A stretch of 64,000 nucleotides of DNA from Planctomycetota bacterium (GTDB taxonomy: Bacteria; Planctomycetota; SZUA-567; H5-PLA8), in contig JABTUM010000002.1 in the NCBI GenBank assembly GCA_015075375.1, positions 1,909,393 through 1,973,392 of the forward strand. Direction: 5' to 3'. Positions 17,184 to 25,012 of the stretch are shown piece by piece. The notes under the pieces are model-generated. The model worked only from the letters and a program-made list of their open reading frames with translations. It did not search any database and was not told where the DNA came from. Position 1 is the stretch's first letter. The number at the start of each line of letters is the position of its first letter. Both the position numbers and the translations under genes were made by a program.

Positions 17184-17226
17184 CCGCCACCGAACCGTAC
17201 GCGCGATTCGCGCGTATGAGCTCCAT

Positions 17227-17832
17227 ATGAATGACCGCATGGAGTCGGTTTCGAACAGGCGAAGGCTTGCGTTTGGAGCTTTATTGCTCCTGATCCTGGC
17301 CGCGATTGGGACCGGCTACTGGGTAATTGGAAAACGCGCACAAGTACAAAGACAACGCGCACTATGTGCCAGCCACCTAAGCCAACTCGGCAAGGCCATA
17401 AGCACCTTCGCCGATTCCGGAGAGAATCTGGGACGCGTCCCGATGACTCTAAGAGCACTGCATCCGGCTTACATCCAGGATCCGCGCCTGTTTAGTTGCC
17501 CCTCGTGGTCCGCGGAATCGCAGGCGTCTTCACCCGCCAGCGCTCAGTCCGGCGACTACCTCTATTTCCCGAATCATACCAAGTCGCAGGGTGCGGCTCC
17601 CTTGGCGCTATGCCCGCATTGCGGAGCAGGCTTGGGCTTCAACGTATTGCAGGGGGATGGCCATGTGGAATGGTTCGCTACAACCCCGGATCAGCTTGAA
17701 ACAAAGCTCGTGAAAATGGGCGTGCCGTTGCGTATCGAGCGCGGCATGAGTGCTGCCGAAATTCAGGACGTGCAGACCTGGAGAGCGCGCCTGAACCTGC
17801 CTCCGGCCGATCCGCCCGAGCCCCTCGAATAG
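17227..17832 (+). CDS. Prepilin-like membrane-anchored protein
   Basis: 201 residues, unknown function. One N-terminal membrane helix (about 15-36) follows an Arg-rich start. After it come CASHLSQLGKAISTFAD and, near the C-terminus, LQGDGHVEWFA. These are the recognisable landmarks of the DUF1559/prepilin-like proteins abundant in Planctomycetes (pattern C-x-x-N/H-L-x-Q-L-G and an H/G-D-G-H-x-x-W/F end). The classical prepilin cleavage motif (G-F-T-L-x-E) is absent, so it may be an unprocessed anchored variant. A cysteine pair CPHCG sits in the globular part. Start: ATG at 17227; a second ATG at 17239 is also possible. Confidence 0.7.
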   Translation: MNDRMESVSNRRRLAFGALLLLILAAIGTGYWVIGKRAQVQRQRALCASHLSQLGKAISTFADSGENLGRVPMTLRALHPAYIQDPRLFSCPSWSAESQASSPASAQSGDYLYFPNHTKSQGAAPLALCPHCGAGLGFNVLQGDGHVEWFATTPDQLETKLVKMGVPLRIERGMSAAEIQDVQTWRARLNLPPADPPEPLE

Positions 17833-17950
17833 CCCGTTTGGATTCCCTCAACCCGGCGCCCCTCGAATGTCGATACTCCGTTAGGGGAAATATCGGCCTG
17901 ACCCCGGCCGCTCGTTGGCCATTGGTCTGCATTCGTCCGGGAGCCACACG

Positions 17951-19219
17951 ATGGGCACGCTCATTCTCAAAGCCTTGAAGCCGCTGCGCCACGGCTGGCG
18001 GCGCTTCGAATACGGTCCGGCCACCTCGCTCGGCGCATGGTTCCAGGCGCATCCCGGCGCCTGGGTGGTGCTGGGGCTGGCGCTCTCCATGAGCACCCTG
18101 ACGATCTGCTGGCTGCGCGCCGAACCGCTCTCCGCGCCCGTGCGCCGCTTCGAAGCGCCGCGCGCGCTCCAAGGCTGGACGATCACGCAGCCCGAAGGCG
18201 GAGTCGAAGCGCTGGCGCAAAGCATCGGCGAAACCGGCCTCATTCTTCTCACCGCCGGGCAAGCCTTCACGCTCGATCCCAACCCCGTCGCGTGGACCGG
18301 CCGCCTGACGCTCGAAAACTCCGACGCATGGGATCACGCGGGCGGCGAATTCGGACCCGCGGCCGCGGGCGGCGGCGCGCATCTCGGGCGCGCACCGGCG
18401 CAACCCGGCCGCTACCGCCTCGTCTGGAACGACCCCGCCACCGCGCGCCAAGGCGCCCTCGAATTGCTCGTGCTCGAACCCGCCGCCGTCCGCGAAAGCG
18501 CCGGGAACACCACGCTCACCGTTTGCGGAGAACCCATCGGACCGTACCTCGATCCGCTCAAGAGCCCCAGCGAAGACGTGCGCAAGTACGCCGCGCTCTA
18601 CCGCCCGCCCACCCTCTTCGCGATCATCAACGCGCAGACCGAGACCCTCCCGCTCGACGAAGGCTTGCAGCTCGGCCAGTTGGTCGCGTTCCTCGACGAA
18701 CGCGCCCCAGACGGCCGCAAGATTCAGACCAACCGCCGCCACACGGACCGGACGCCCGTCATCCCCGCGCTGGTTCACAAGCTCACGGCGCTACGCCAAC
18801 GCCTCCGCGAGCAGGGCCACACCGTCACGCGTTTTTACATCACCAGCGGATTCCGCACGCCCGCGTTCAACAAGCAGATCGGCGGCGCCGCCTTCAGCCG
18901 GCATTGCTACGGCGACGCCGTGGATCTGTGCATCGACGAGGACGGCGACCTGAAGATCGACGATCTCAACGGCGACGGCCGCGGCGACGAACTCGACGGC
19001 CTCATCATCGCCCAAGCCGCCGAAGACCTCGAACGCGAAGGGCGTGTCGCGGCCGGCGGCATCGGCCTCTACCACTGGCCCGGCGAACACTCCGTCGGCA
19101 GCCACGTGCACGTCGATTGCCGCGGCTTCACCGCCCGCTGGGGGCAGCGCTACCGCAACGGCAAGAAAGAAGGCTTCACCTGGTGGCGCGACACGAACGC
19201 CGTCGGCAGCTCCGACTGA
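17951..19219 (+). CDS. M15-type peptidase (VanY/DUF882-like), membrane-anchored
   Basis: 422 residues. The C-terminal half carries the Zn-peptidase signature of the M15 carboxypeptidase group: YITSGFRTPAFNKQIGG, then SRHCYGDAVDLCID (S-x-H-x-x-G-x-A-x-D) and the later SHVHVDCRG with the third zinc His. These enzymes usually trim D-Ala from, or cleave, cell-wall peptides. The N-terminus has one membrane helix (about residues 35-55) and a beta-rich middle of unknown role. Inserted between the zinc motifs is DEDGDLKIDDLNGDGRGDELD, an EF-hand/dockerin-like Asp-rich calcium loop. GGGAG lies 8 bases before the ATG at 17951; an upstream in-frame start is unlikely. No operon partner is evident. Confidence 0.85.
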   Translation: MGTLILKALKPLRHGWRRFEYGPATSLGAWFQAHPGAWVVLGLALSMSTLTICWLRAEPLSAPVRRFEAPRALQGWTITQPEGGVEALAQSIGETGLILLTAGQAFTLDPNPVAWTGRLTLENSDAWDHAGGEFGPAAAGGGAHLGRAPAQPGRYRLVWNDPATARQGALELLVLEPAAVRESAGNTTLTVCGEPIGPYLDPLKSPSEDVRKYAALYRPPTLFAIINAQTETLPLDEGLQLGQLVAFLDERAPDGRKIQTNRRHTDRTPVIPALVHKLTALRQRLREQGHTVTRFYITSGFRTPAFNKQIGGAAFSRHCYGDAVDLCIDEDGDLKIDDLNGDGRGDELDGLIIAQAAEDLEREGRVAAGGIGLYHWPGEHSVGSHVHVDCRGFTARWGQRYRNGKKEGFTWWRDTNAVGSSD

Positions 19220-19268
19220 TATACCTCGCCAGACCTGCGCCCTTTCGCCTTCGATAGCCCTATACGAC

Positions 19269-19297
19269 TTGCACAATCGAGTGTGCAGTGGTATATT
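19269..19297 (+). promoter_or_regulatory. Strong promoter with internal palindrome, GH172-like gene
   Basis: TTGCAC (19269-19274), spacer of exactly 17 bases, and TATATT (19292-19297) form a good sigma-70-type promoter. GCACA (19271-19275) and TGTGC (19282-19286) make a small inverted repeat overlapping the -35 and spacer, a plausible repressor site. The start codon of the downstream gene is at 19336. Confidence 0.65.
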
Positions 19298-19335
19298 GCG
19301 AGGAACCTGTACGGCTAATCGGAGCGCCTCCCGCC

Positions 19336-20421
19336 ATGGCTTTCAACGGACTCGGCATGCATCTGGGCAACCTCTCGCGTCTCAGCCGTGCGCAAACGCG
19401 AAGCATCAGCGCCGAAAACTTCAAAGGCCAGAAGGGTAAGGGCGGCATGGCCACCAAAGGCACGGGCGAAAAATGCGCCCGCGACCTGGGCCGCTCCTGG
19501 AAGGTCTCGCCCAGCGTACGCGTCGGGCCCGGCAAGACCTTCACCGTCGCCGAGATCAAAGGCCCCGGCGCGATCCAGCAGATCTGGATGACGCCTTCGG
19601 GCAACTGGCGCTACTGGATCCTGCGCTTCTACTGGGACGGCGAAAAGACGCCCTCGATCGAATGCCCGATGGGCGATTTCTTCTGCATGGGCTGGGGCAA
19701 ATACGCGCAGGTCAACGCCCTGCCCGTCAACGTCAACCCCGGCAGCGCCTTCAACTGCTTCTGGGAAATGCCCTTCAAAAAGTCCGCTAAAATCACCGTC
19801 GAAAGCCTCCACGACGACGAACAGACTCTTTACTACCAGGTCAACTACACGCTCACCGAAGTGCCCGAAGACGCCGCCTACCTCCACGCGCAGTGGCGGC
19901 GCAGCAATCCCCTGCCCTACAAGACCGATCACACGCTCCTCGAAGGCGTCGAAGGCTGGGGCCAGTACGTCGGAACCTACCTGGCCTGGCAGGTGAACAA
20001 CAATAATTGGTGGGGCGAAGGCGAGATCAAATTCTTCATGGACGGCGACGAGTGGCCGACGATCTGCGGCACCGGCACCGAAGACTATTTCCTGGGCTCG
20101 TACAATTTCGAATGGCCGCGCGGCGAAGGTAAACGCGAATACTGCGAATTCTCCACGCCCTACGCGGGACTCTGCCAGGTTCTCAAACCCGACGACATGT
20201 ACCGCTGCAACCAGCGCTTCGGACTGTACCGGTTCCACATCATGGACCCGATCCGCTTCGAGAAAGACCTGCGCGTCACGATCCAGGCGTTGGGCTGGCG
20301 AAGCGGCGGGCGCTACTTGCCGCTGCAAGACGACATCGCCTCGACAGCCTTCTGGTACCAGACCGAACCGCACGCGCCCTTCCCGAAACTCCCCGGCCGC
20401 GACGGACTGGAAGTCATCTGA
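19336..20421 (+). CDS. DUF2961 / GH172-like protein
   Basis: 361 residues of the DUF2961 family, a member of which was shown to be a glycoside hydrolase (GH172) acting on fructofuranosyl or arabinofuranosyl linkages. The family hallmark TICGTGTEDYFLGSYNF is intact at about residues 238-254, as are the GPGAIQQIWMT and ECPMGDFFCMGWG segments; conserved acidic residues in the first two are thought to be catalytic. No signal peptide was seen, so it may be cytoplasmic. The ATG at 19336 follows GGAG at 12 bases; the frame stays open for 16 codons upstream with a GTG start at 19288 that lies within or beside the promoter, so is unlikely. The substrate is unknown. GH30 and a sulfatase elsewhere in the window fit a polysaccharide-degrading lifestyle. 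Confidence 0.85.
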   Translation: MAFNGLGMHLGNLSRLSRAQTRSISAENFKGQKGKGGMATKGTGEKCARDLGRSWKVSPSVRVGPGKTFTVAEIKGPGAIQQIWMTPSGNWRYWILRFYWDGEKTPSIECPMGDFFCMGWGKYAQVNALPVNVNPGSAFNCFWEMPFKKSAKITVESLHDDEQTLYYQVNYTLTEVPEDAAYLHAQWRRSNPLPYKTDHTLLEGVEGWGQYVGTYLAWQVNNNNWWGEGEIKFFMDGDEWPTICGTGTEDYFLGSYNFEWPRGEGKREYCEFSTPYAGLCQVLKPDDMYRCNQRFGLYRFHIMDPIRFEKDLRVTIQALGWRSGGRYLPLQDDIASTAFWYQTEPHAPFPKLPGRDGLEVI

Positions 20422-20442
20422 GAAACCGGCGCCGCTTGAAGT

Positions 20443-20466
20443 GGTCCCTCACCTAGGCGCGGGACC
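20443..20466 (+). terminator. Hairpin after the GH172-like gene
   Basis: GGTCCC (20443-20448) and GGGACC (20461-20466) form a 6-bp stem with a 12-base loop, 21 bases after the stop. No T-run follows directly, so it is a weak terminator candidate. Confidence 0.35.
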
Positions 20467-20477
20467 AGATCGGACCC

Positions 20478-20612
20478 AAAACTTGCGTCACGTGGTTTTA
20501 TAAGGTAAGTTTTGCCTCGTTGAGCATTTCCATGGGCTCTCGGACGATCAAAGGAGGAACTCACTTGCGTGCCTCATCCGCTCCTTCCCCGTTCCTCCAC
20601 GTCCGCGGCTAG
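20478..20612 (+). other. Structured leader upstream of rbfA-rtcB with hidden ribosome-binding site
   Basis: AAAACTT (20478-20484) pairs with AAGTTTT (20507-20513). Downstream, AAGGAGG (20551-20557), a near-perfect Shine-Dalgarno, is followed 7 bases later by a TTG that opens a 15-codon frame ending TAG at 20612. The GGAGGAAC at 20553-20560 is perfectly complementary to GTTCCTCC at 20591-20598 inside that small frame, so a hairpin could hide the site. This could be a leader peptide, an attenuator, or a small RNA. No known riboswitch class was recognised. The rest of the 294-base gap holds only short stems such as AAGCA-TCG-TGCTT near 20626. Confidence 0.35.
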
Positions 20613-20715
20613 TCGACCCGCCGTAAGCATCGTGCTTAAGGCTCTTTCCGGCTGAACGCTTCGCGGCGTGGGGTCATCCCATTCCGCGGCTTGAGGCCGC
20701 AAGGAGCGTCGTGTC

Positions 20716-21066
20716 ATGTCATCGCCTCACCATTCGCCGAGGCACGGCTACCGCAACGTCCGTATTGCGCACGCCGTCGCCGAATTGTTCGTTACCGACC
20801 TATTGCCCGCACTGGAAGACCCGGTTTTGCAAGATTTGCGACTCGTGAATGTGGAAGTCAGAAGCCTGGCGTGCATTCACGTCTGGCTGGGACCTCAAGC
20901 GTCCGCGCCGTCCCATGAGCCCCACCGGATCGAATATGCCTTGTCCCGCGTTGAACGCAGGCTGCGCATGGAGTTGGCGGAATCTTTGCGCCTGAAACGT
21001 ATGCCCATGCTGCGCCTCAAATACCTTCCATGGCATCCGGATGCCCGGATCGGAGGTGAGGCATGA
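20716..21066 (+). CDS. rbfA: Ribosome-binding factor A-like protein
   Basis: 116 residues. The fold of RbfA, a 30S maturation factor of KH-like topology, is recognised by the N-terminal R-x-x-R-I-A-x-A-V-A-E-L (YRNVRIAHAVAELFVTDLL), a middle DLRLVNVEVRSLACIHVWLG matching the family's V-x-V-S-x-D-L-x-x-A-x-V-Y-V, and the end RRLRMELAESLRLKRMPML, which matches the R-x-x-L-x-x-x-L-x-L-R-x-x-P-x-L pattern. The last ATGA overlaps the rtcB start by 4 bases. RbfA is usually next to infB or truB; here it is joined to the RNA ligase. It may be a divergent paralogue instead of the main 30S factor. Start ATG has only weak ribosome binding. Confidence 0.72.
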   Translation: MSSPHHSPRHGYRNVRIAHAVAELFVTDLLPALEDPVLQDLRLVNVEVRSLACIHVWLGPQASAPSHEPHRIEYALSRVERRLRMELAESLRLKRMPMLRLKYLPWHPDARIGGEA

Positions 21067-22232
21067 AGACCCTTATGGAAGTCAGGCAGGCGGTGCCCAT
21101 TTACTGCTGGGCCGAGCGGGTAGACAAGAAGAGCATGCAAATCCTGAAGCGCTTGGCGCGATGGGACCGGCTCGCCGGTCCCATCGCCGTCATGCCGGAT
21201 ATTCATTTTTCCGGCGACGTCTGCGTGGGCACCGTCCTCGTCACCGAGACCTGCGTGCTGCCCACTGCCATCGGCCAGGATCTGGGCTGCGGTATGAATA
21301 CCCAGCGCCTTGAGTTCGATGCGTCCTCGCTACGCCACGAGCATCTCGAGGCGCTGCTTGCGCGAATCGGCGCACGCATCCCTGCCGGCCGGCGCGCTCA
21401 TAAGCGGCCGCAAGAGCTCCCAGGTCATTTGCGGTCCGGCAACCTCAGCACCCCCAGCCTGAGGCACACCGCCGAATGGCTCGGGGGCCGCCATCTGGGC
21501 ACGCTCGGCGAAGGCAACCACTTCGTCGAACTCCAGCGCGATACCCAAGGACGCCTATGGTCCACGGTTCATTCCGGCTCGCGCGGGCTGGGAGCCGCGA
21601 TCGCGGCTCATCACGGCCAAGCGGCACGCGCGCGCAACACGCTCACCGCACGGCGCGAGCCATTGCCATATTTCGAAGCCGGAGGCGCCGATGCTCGCGC
21701 GTTCTTCTCGGATCTGGAATGGGCTCTGGAGTTCGCTCGGCAAAATCGTTTGCGAATGCAGGAGCTCGTTGTCGAAGCCCTCTCGGAACTCGCGCAACAG
21801 CCTCTGGAAACCGCCGACAGGTTCGACCTGCCGCATAACCTCATCACACTGGAAGTCCACGAGGGCAAGCGTCTTTTCGTACACCGCAAGGGCGCGATGC
21901 CGGCTCAATCCGGAGTTCGTGGAATCGTCCCCGGCTCCATGGGCACGGCCAGCTACATCGTCGAGGGACGAGGTCACCCCGCGTCGTACGCGTCCTGTTC
22001 GCACGGGGCCGGACGCGTGCTCTCGCGAGCGGAGGCGCACCGAACAATTGCGCCGCGAGACTTTCGGCGCCGCATGGCCCGCGTTGTGTACTCCCAGGCT
22101 CCCGGCATGGAGCACGCCCTGATCGAAGAAGCGCCGCAGGCCTATAAAGACATCAAGTCCGTTTTGAAACAGCAAGTGGAACTGGCCAAACCGCTGCTAA
22201 GACTGGAACCGCTCATGGTCTTGAAAGGCTGA
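21063..22232 (+). CDS. rtcB: RNA-splicing ligase RtcB
   Basis: 389 residues. RtcB joins 2',3'-cyclic phosphate (or 3'-phosphate) ends to 5'-OH ends using GTP and Mn2+. The active-site motifs are all in order: MPDIHFSGDVCVGTV, QDLGCGM (Cys76), LGEGNHFVEL, HSGSRGLG, DLPHNLITLE, HRKGAMPAQSG, GSMGTASYIVEG and SCSHGAGR, whose His314 is the guanylylation residue by family analogy. It belongs to the shorter bacterial type. No archease gene, the usual activator, is present nearby; the overlapping partner is RbfA-like. The ATG overlaps the rbfA stop. A bidirectional terminator lies 12 bases after the stop. Confidence 0.96.
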   Translation: MKTLMEVRQAVPIYCWAERVDKKSMQILKRLARWDRLAGPIAVMPDIHFSGDVCVGTVLVTETCVLPTAIGQDLGCGMNTQRLEFDASSLRHEHLEALLARIGARIPAGRRAHKRPQELPGHLRSGNLSTPSLRHTAEWLGGRHLGTLGEGNHFVELQRDTQGRLWSTVHSGSRGLGAAIAAHHGQAARARNTLTARREPLPYFEAGGADARAFFSDLEWALEFARQNRLRMQELVVEALSELAQQPLETADRFDLPHNLITLEVHEGKRLFVHRKGAMPAQSGVRGIVPGSMGTASYIVEGRGHPASYASCSHGAGRVLSRAEAHRTIAPRDFRRRMARVVYSQAPGMEHALIEEAPQAYKDIKSVLKQQVELAKPLLRLEPLMVLKG

Positions 22233-22244
22233 ATCGAATACGAA

Positions 22245-22271
22245 GGCACGCAGGCCCAATGCCTGCGTGCC
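22245..22271. terminator. Bidirectional terminator between rtcB and the GH30 gene
   Basis: GGCACGCAGGC (22245-22255) pairs perfectly with GCCTGCGTGCC (22261-22271) across a 5-base loop, between two convergent genes. T-rich bases on the plus side (TATTTAG) are modest. Confidence 0.75.
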
Positions 22272-22278
22272 TATTTAG

Positions 22279-23796
22279 CTACTCCGCCTTCCCCGTCAGC
22301 GTCACCACGCTCTGCGCCGGAATCGTCACGCTCGCCTTCCCGCCGCTCACCGTCACCTCCGCTCCCGCCTCGCAGTTCTTCTGCTCGCTCGTTACATACG
22401 CCGCCAACTTGGCCACCGCCGGCACGTCCTTCAGCGCCAGCGCCACAGTCTGCTCCGCCGCGCCGTGGTTCTGCAGCACCACCGTCAGCGTCTTGCGGCC
22501 CTCATGCACGTAGGCGCTCACCAGCACTTGCTCCTTCCCGTCCGGACCGGCCTCCACGCGCCGGGCGCCGGCGGGAATGAACTTCGCGTACTGCTTCTGG
22601 ATGTAATACTTTTTCGTGGGCGTCAACTCGTCCATCGTGCACAGCACCAAACCGTGCCGGCAATCGTCGCCGCCGGAGAGAAACTGCCACGTCGTCCAGA
22701 CGCTGGCGTGCCCGTATACGATCGCGTTATGCAGCATCGTCGCCAGACCGTTAAAGGCGCCGGCGATTTTCGTCTTCTGGCCCTTGTTCTTCCCCGAATC
22801 GGCGATGACTTCGCCGTCTTTCCAGGACCCGATGCCGCCGCCGGTCTCGGTCATCCAATACTCTTTTCCCGTATCCTTAATCATCTCCCACAGCTTGAAC
22901 GCATCCTCTTTCTGCAAGTTCGAGTCGATCCCGTCCGAATACCCGTGGCTGCAGATGATCGGCAGCGCCGCGTTCGCTTCCGGATCCTTCAGCACCGGAT
23001 GCACGAAGGACATCAGCCGCTCCGGAAACTTGGTCATATCCTCCGGCCCCATCACCTTCGTGGCGATGCCCTGCGCCTTGAAGACGCGTCCGACTTCCTT
23101 CACCACCGCCGCGAACTCGCTGGGCACGTAAATGCACGAATCGTAAGGTTCGAAAAAGTGAAGCTCGTTCTGAATGCTCACCGCGTACAACGGCGTCTCG
23201 AACTTCTTCTCCATCGCCACACTCCACGCGGCCAAGTAATGCGCATAATGCGTGTAGTATTGGGGATCCAAATAGCCGCCGCACGAACTCGAGCCGAACT
23301 TGCTCCATTCCAGTTTGCGCTTCGCGTCCGCTTTCTTCATCCAATGCGGCGGGCTCCAGACCGAGCCGAAGACCTTGATCTCAGGATTCAGCTTCTTGAG
23401 CGCCTGAGCCCAAGCCCCGGCACGATCGATCTCCTTCACCCGCCCGCCCTGCCCTTCCCAGCCGAACGACTCGTACGTCAGCTTCGTAGGATCTTTCTTG
23501 ATCTCGTCCGTCACCCGGACCGGACCGCCGTACGGGTTCTCGCCTTCGATCACCCAGCGGTTGATCGGAATCCGAGCCATGCTGAAGCCCATGTCATCGA
23601 GGTAAAGCGCCAGGGCCTTCGGATCCATAGTCCACTTGCTCACGGGATCCTTCGCCGGATCGCCCCAGTTCTTCATACACGTGCCGAATCCGTGCATGAC
23701 CTGCCGGGGCTGGCTGCCGTCCACGGTAATCTCCAGCGCCGCCGCGTGAGCGCACCAGAGCACCAACCCGACACTTAGCGTTCTGCTCATCCACAT
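22279..23796 (-). CDS. Secreted glycoside hydrolase family 30-like enzyme
   Basis: 505 residues. A signal peptide (residues 1-21, ending AHAAALE) precedes a (beta/alpha)8 barrel and a C-terminal beta-rich domain. The clan GH-A acid/base Glu is in AVSIQNELHFFEPY (Glu211) and the nucleophile in YWMTETGGGIGS (Glu317), spaced as in GH30. The family includes xylanases, glucosylceramidases and beta-1,6-glucanases; the sequence does not say which. SVWSPPHWMKKADAKR and MGFSMARIPINRW are the usual N-terminal barrel landmarks. The ATG at 23796 follows AGGAG. It is divergent from ispE and converges with rtcB at the terminator above. Confidence 0.92.
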   Translation of the reverse strand: MWMSRTLSVGLVLWCAHAAALEITVDGSQPRQVMHGFGTCMKNWGDPAKDPVSKWTMDPKALALYLDDMGFSMARIPINRWVIEGENPYGGPVRVTDEIKKDPTKLTYESFGWEGQGGRVKEIDRAGAWAQALKKLNPEIKVFGSVWSPPHWMKKADAKRKLEWSKFGSSSCGGYLDPQYYTHYAHYLAAWSVAMEKKFETPLYAVSIQNELHFFEPYDSCIYVPSEFAAVVKEVGRVFKAQGIATKVMGPEDMTKFPERLMSFVHPVLKDPEANAALPIICSHGYSDGIDSNLQKEDAFKLWEMIKDTGKEYWMTETGGGIGSWKDGEVIADSGKNKGQKTKIAGAFNGLATMLHNAIVYGHASVWTTWQFLSGGDDCRHGLVLCTMDELTPTKKYYIQKQYAKFIPAGARRVEAGPDGKEQVLVSAYVHEGRKTLTVVLQNHGAAEQTVALALKDVPAVAKLAAYVTSEQKNCEAGAEVTVSGGKASVTIPAQSVVTLTGKAE

Positions 23797-23994
23797 GGGC
23801 TTATTGCTCCTGGTCTAGAATGGGATAAACCGCCGCCGAGGCTAAAATTTGTAATCAAGAGAAAAGAGGCCACCGTGAGGATGGTTTCTTTGCATGAGGC
23901 TTGTAAGCAACCGAAAGCATCGCTCCATGGCACCGTGCCCACCGACCCTGACGGCACTTGCGGCTAGGCAAGCTCTCCCGTTAGAAACGCCCTT

Positions 23995-24885
23995 ATGGAA
24001 CGACTCGCACACGCCAAACTCAACTGGGATTTGCACATCCTCGGCAAGCGCCCCGACGGCTTCCACGAATTGGATTCGGTCATGGTCAGCATCGCCTTGG
24101 CCGATCGTCTGCGCTTCGAACCCGCCGAAACGCTCCGCTTCACCTGCACCGACCCCAGCTTGCCCGCCGACGATACGAACCTGGTCGTCAAAGCAGCGAA
24201 GCGGCTGGCCGAAGCCGCCGGCGTCCCGGCACGAGCGGCCATACACCTGGAAAAGCACGTCCCTGCGGGCGGCGGATTGGGCGGCGGTTCCAGCGACGCC
24301 GCCTGCACCCTGGAAGCCCTGAATGAGCTGTGGGGACTGCACTGGCCGCGCGAACGCCTCGCCGAAGTGGCCGCGCACCTGGGCAGCGACGTGGCTTTCT
24401 TCCTGTGGGGCGGTTGGTGCCAATGCCTGGGCCGAGGCGAACGGATCGAACGCCTGCCTGAAATACCCGAAACAGAAGCGCCCGTCTTTTTTCTTGTTAT
24501 TCCGCCTTTTGGAATTCCCACGCCGCTGGTGTATAAAGTCCTAAAGGCGCCGGCATGGAGCGATAAAAGGCCTGCCCGTAGCTTGACAGAAGTTTCGGAC
24601 AACATTAGGATGCAACTTGTTAAACTGTATAAAAACGATCCTATGCCGGACTGGCCACACAACGGGTTACAGGAAGCGGCCCGGGTGGCGGAGCCGCGAT
24701 TGGTGGAACTTCACCAGTGGCTGGACGCAACGGTGCCGGGTCGTTGGCAATTATCGGGCAGTGGAGCCGTTCACTTTGTAGTCAGTTCACCTGTAGATGC
24801 GGCAGCCGTGAGCCGGAAATTGGAGTCAAACCTGCCGGAAAAGGTGCGACTCATTCGGATCCAAGGTACTACCGGTGGATGGTGA
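23995..24885 (+). CDS. ispE: 4-diphosphocytidyl-2-C-methyl-D-erythritol kinase
   Basis: MEP isoprenoid pathway kinase of the GHMP family, 296 residues. Family motifs: AHAKLNWDLHILGKRPDGFHELDSVM near the start (shown here only as the region 5-30; key residues Lys8, Asp26), the ATP loop PAGGGLGGGSSDAA (about 98-111), and the C-terminal GSGAVHFVV. It is followed by spoVG, an order seen in many bacteria (ispE-spoVG). No Shine-Dalgarno is visible before the ATG at 23995. It is divergent from the GH30 gene. Confidence 0.95.
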   Translation: MERLAHAKLNWDLHILGKRPDGFHELDSVMVSIALADRLRFEPAETLRFTCTDPSLPADDTNLVVKAAKRLAEAAGVPARAAIHLEKHVPAGGGLGGGSSDAACTLEALNELWGLHWPRERLAEVAAHLGSDVAFFLWGGWCQCLGRGERIERLPEIPETEAPVFFLVIPPFGIPTPLVYKVLKAPAWSDKRPARSLTEVSDNIRMQLVKLYKNDPMPDWPHNGLQEAARVAEPRLVELHQWLDATVPGRWQLSGSGAVHFVVSSPVDAAAVSRKLESNLPEKVRLIRIQGTTGGW

Positions 24886-25012
24886 CCGGCAGGTGACGTG
24901 GACGGCTGAAACGAGCGGGCTCGACCCTGTCGCTTGATCCTGTCGTATAAGGAGACGCGGACGAGTCCCATTATTGAAATCGGCCGCTCGGTACGCGGCC
25001 ACAGGATGCTCT

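Noticed and set aside
17198..17216. Terminator after pyrC
   Set aside because: TACGCGCG-ATT-CGCGCGTA is a perfect palindrome but has no T-tract and a three-base loop; too weak to call.
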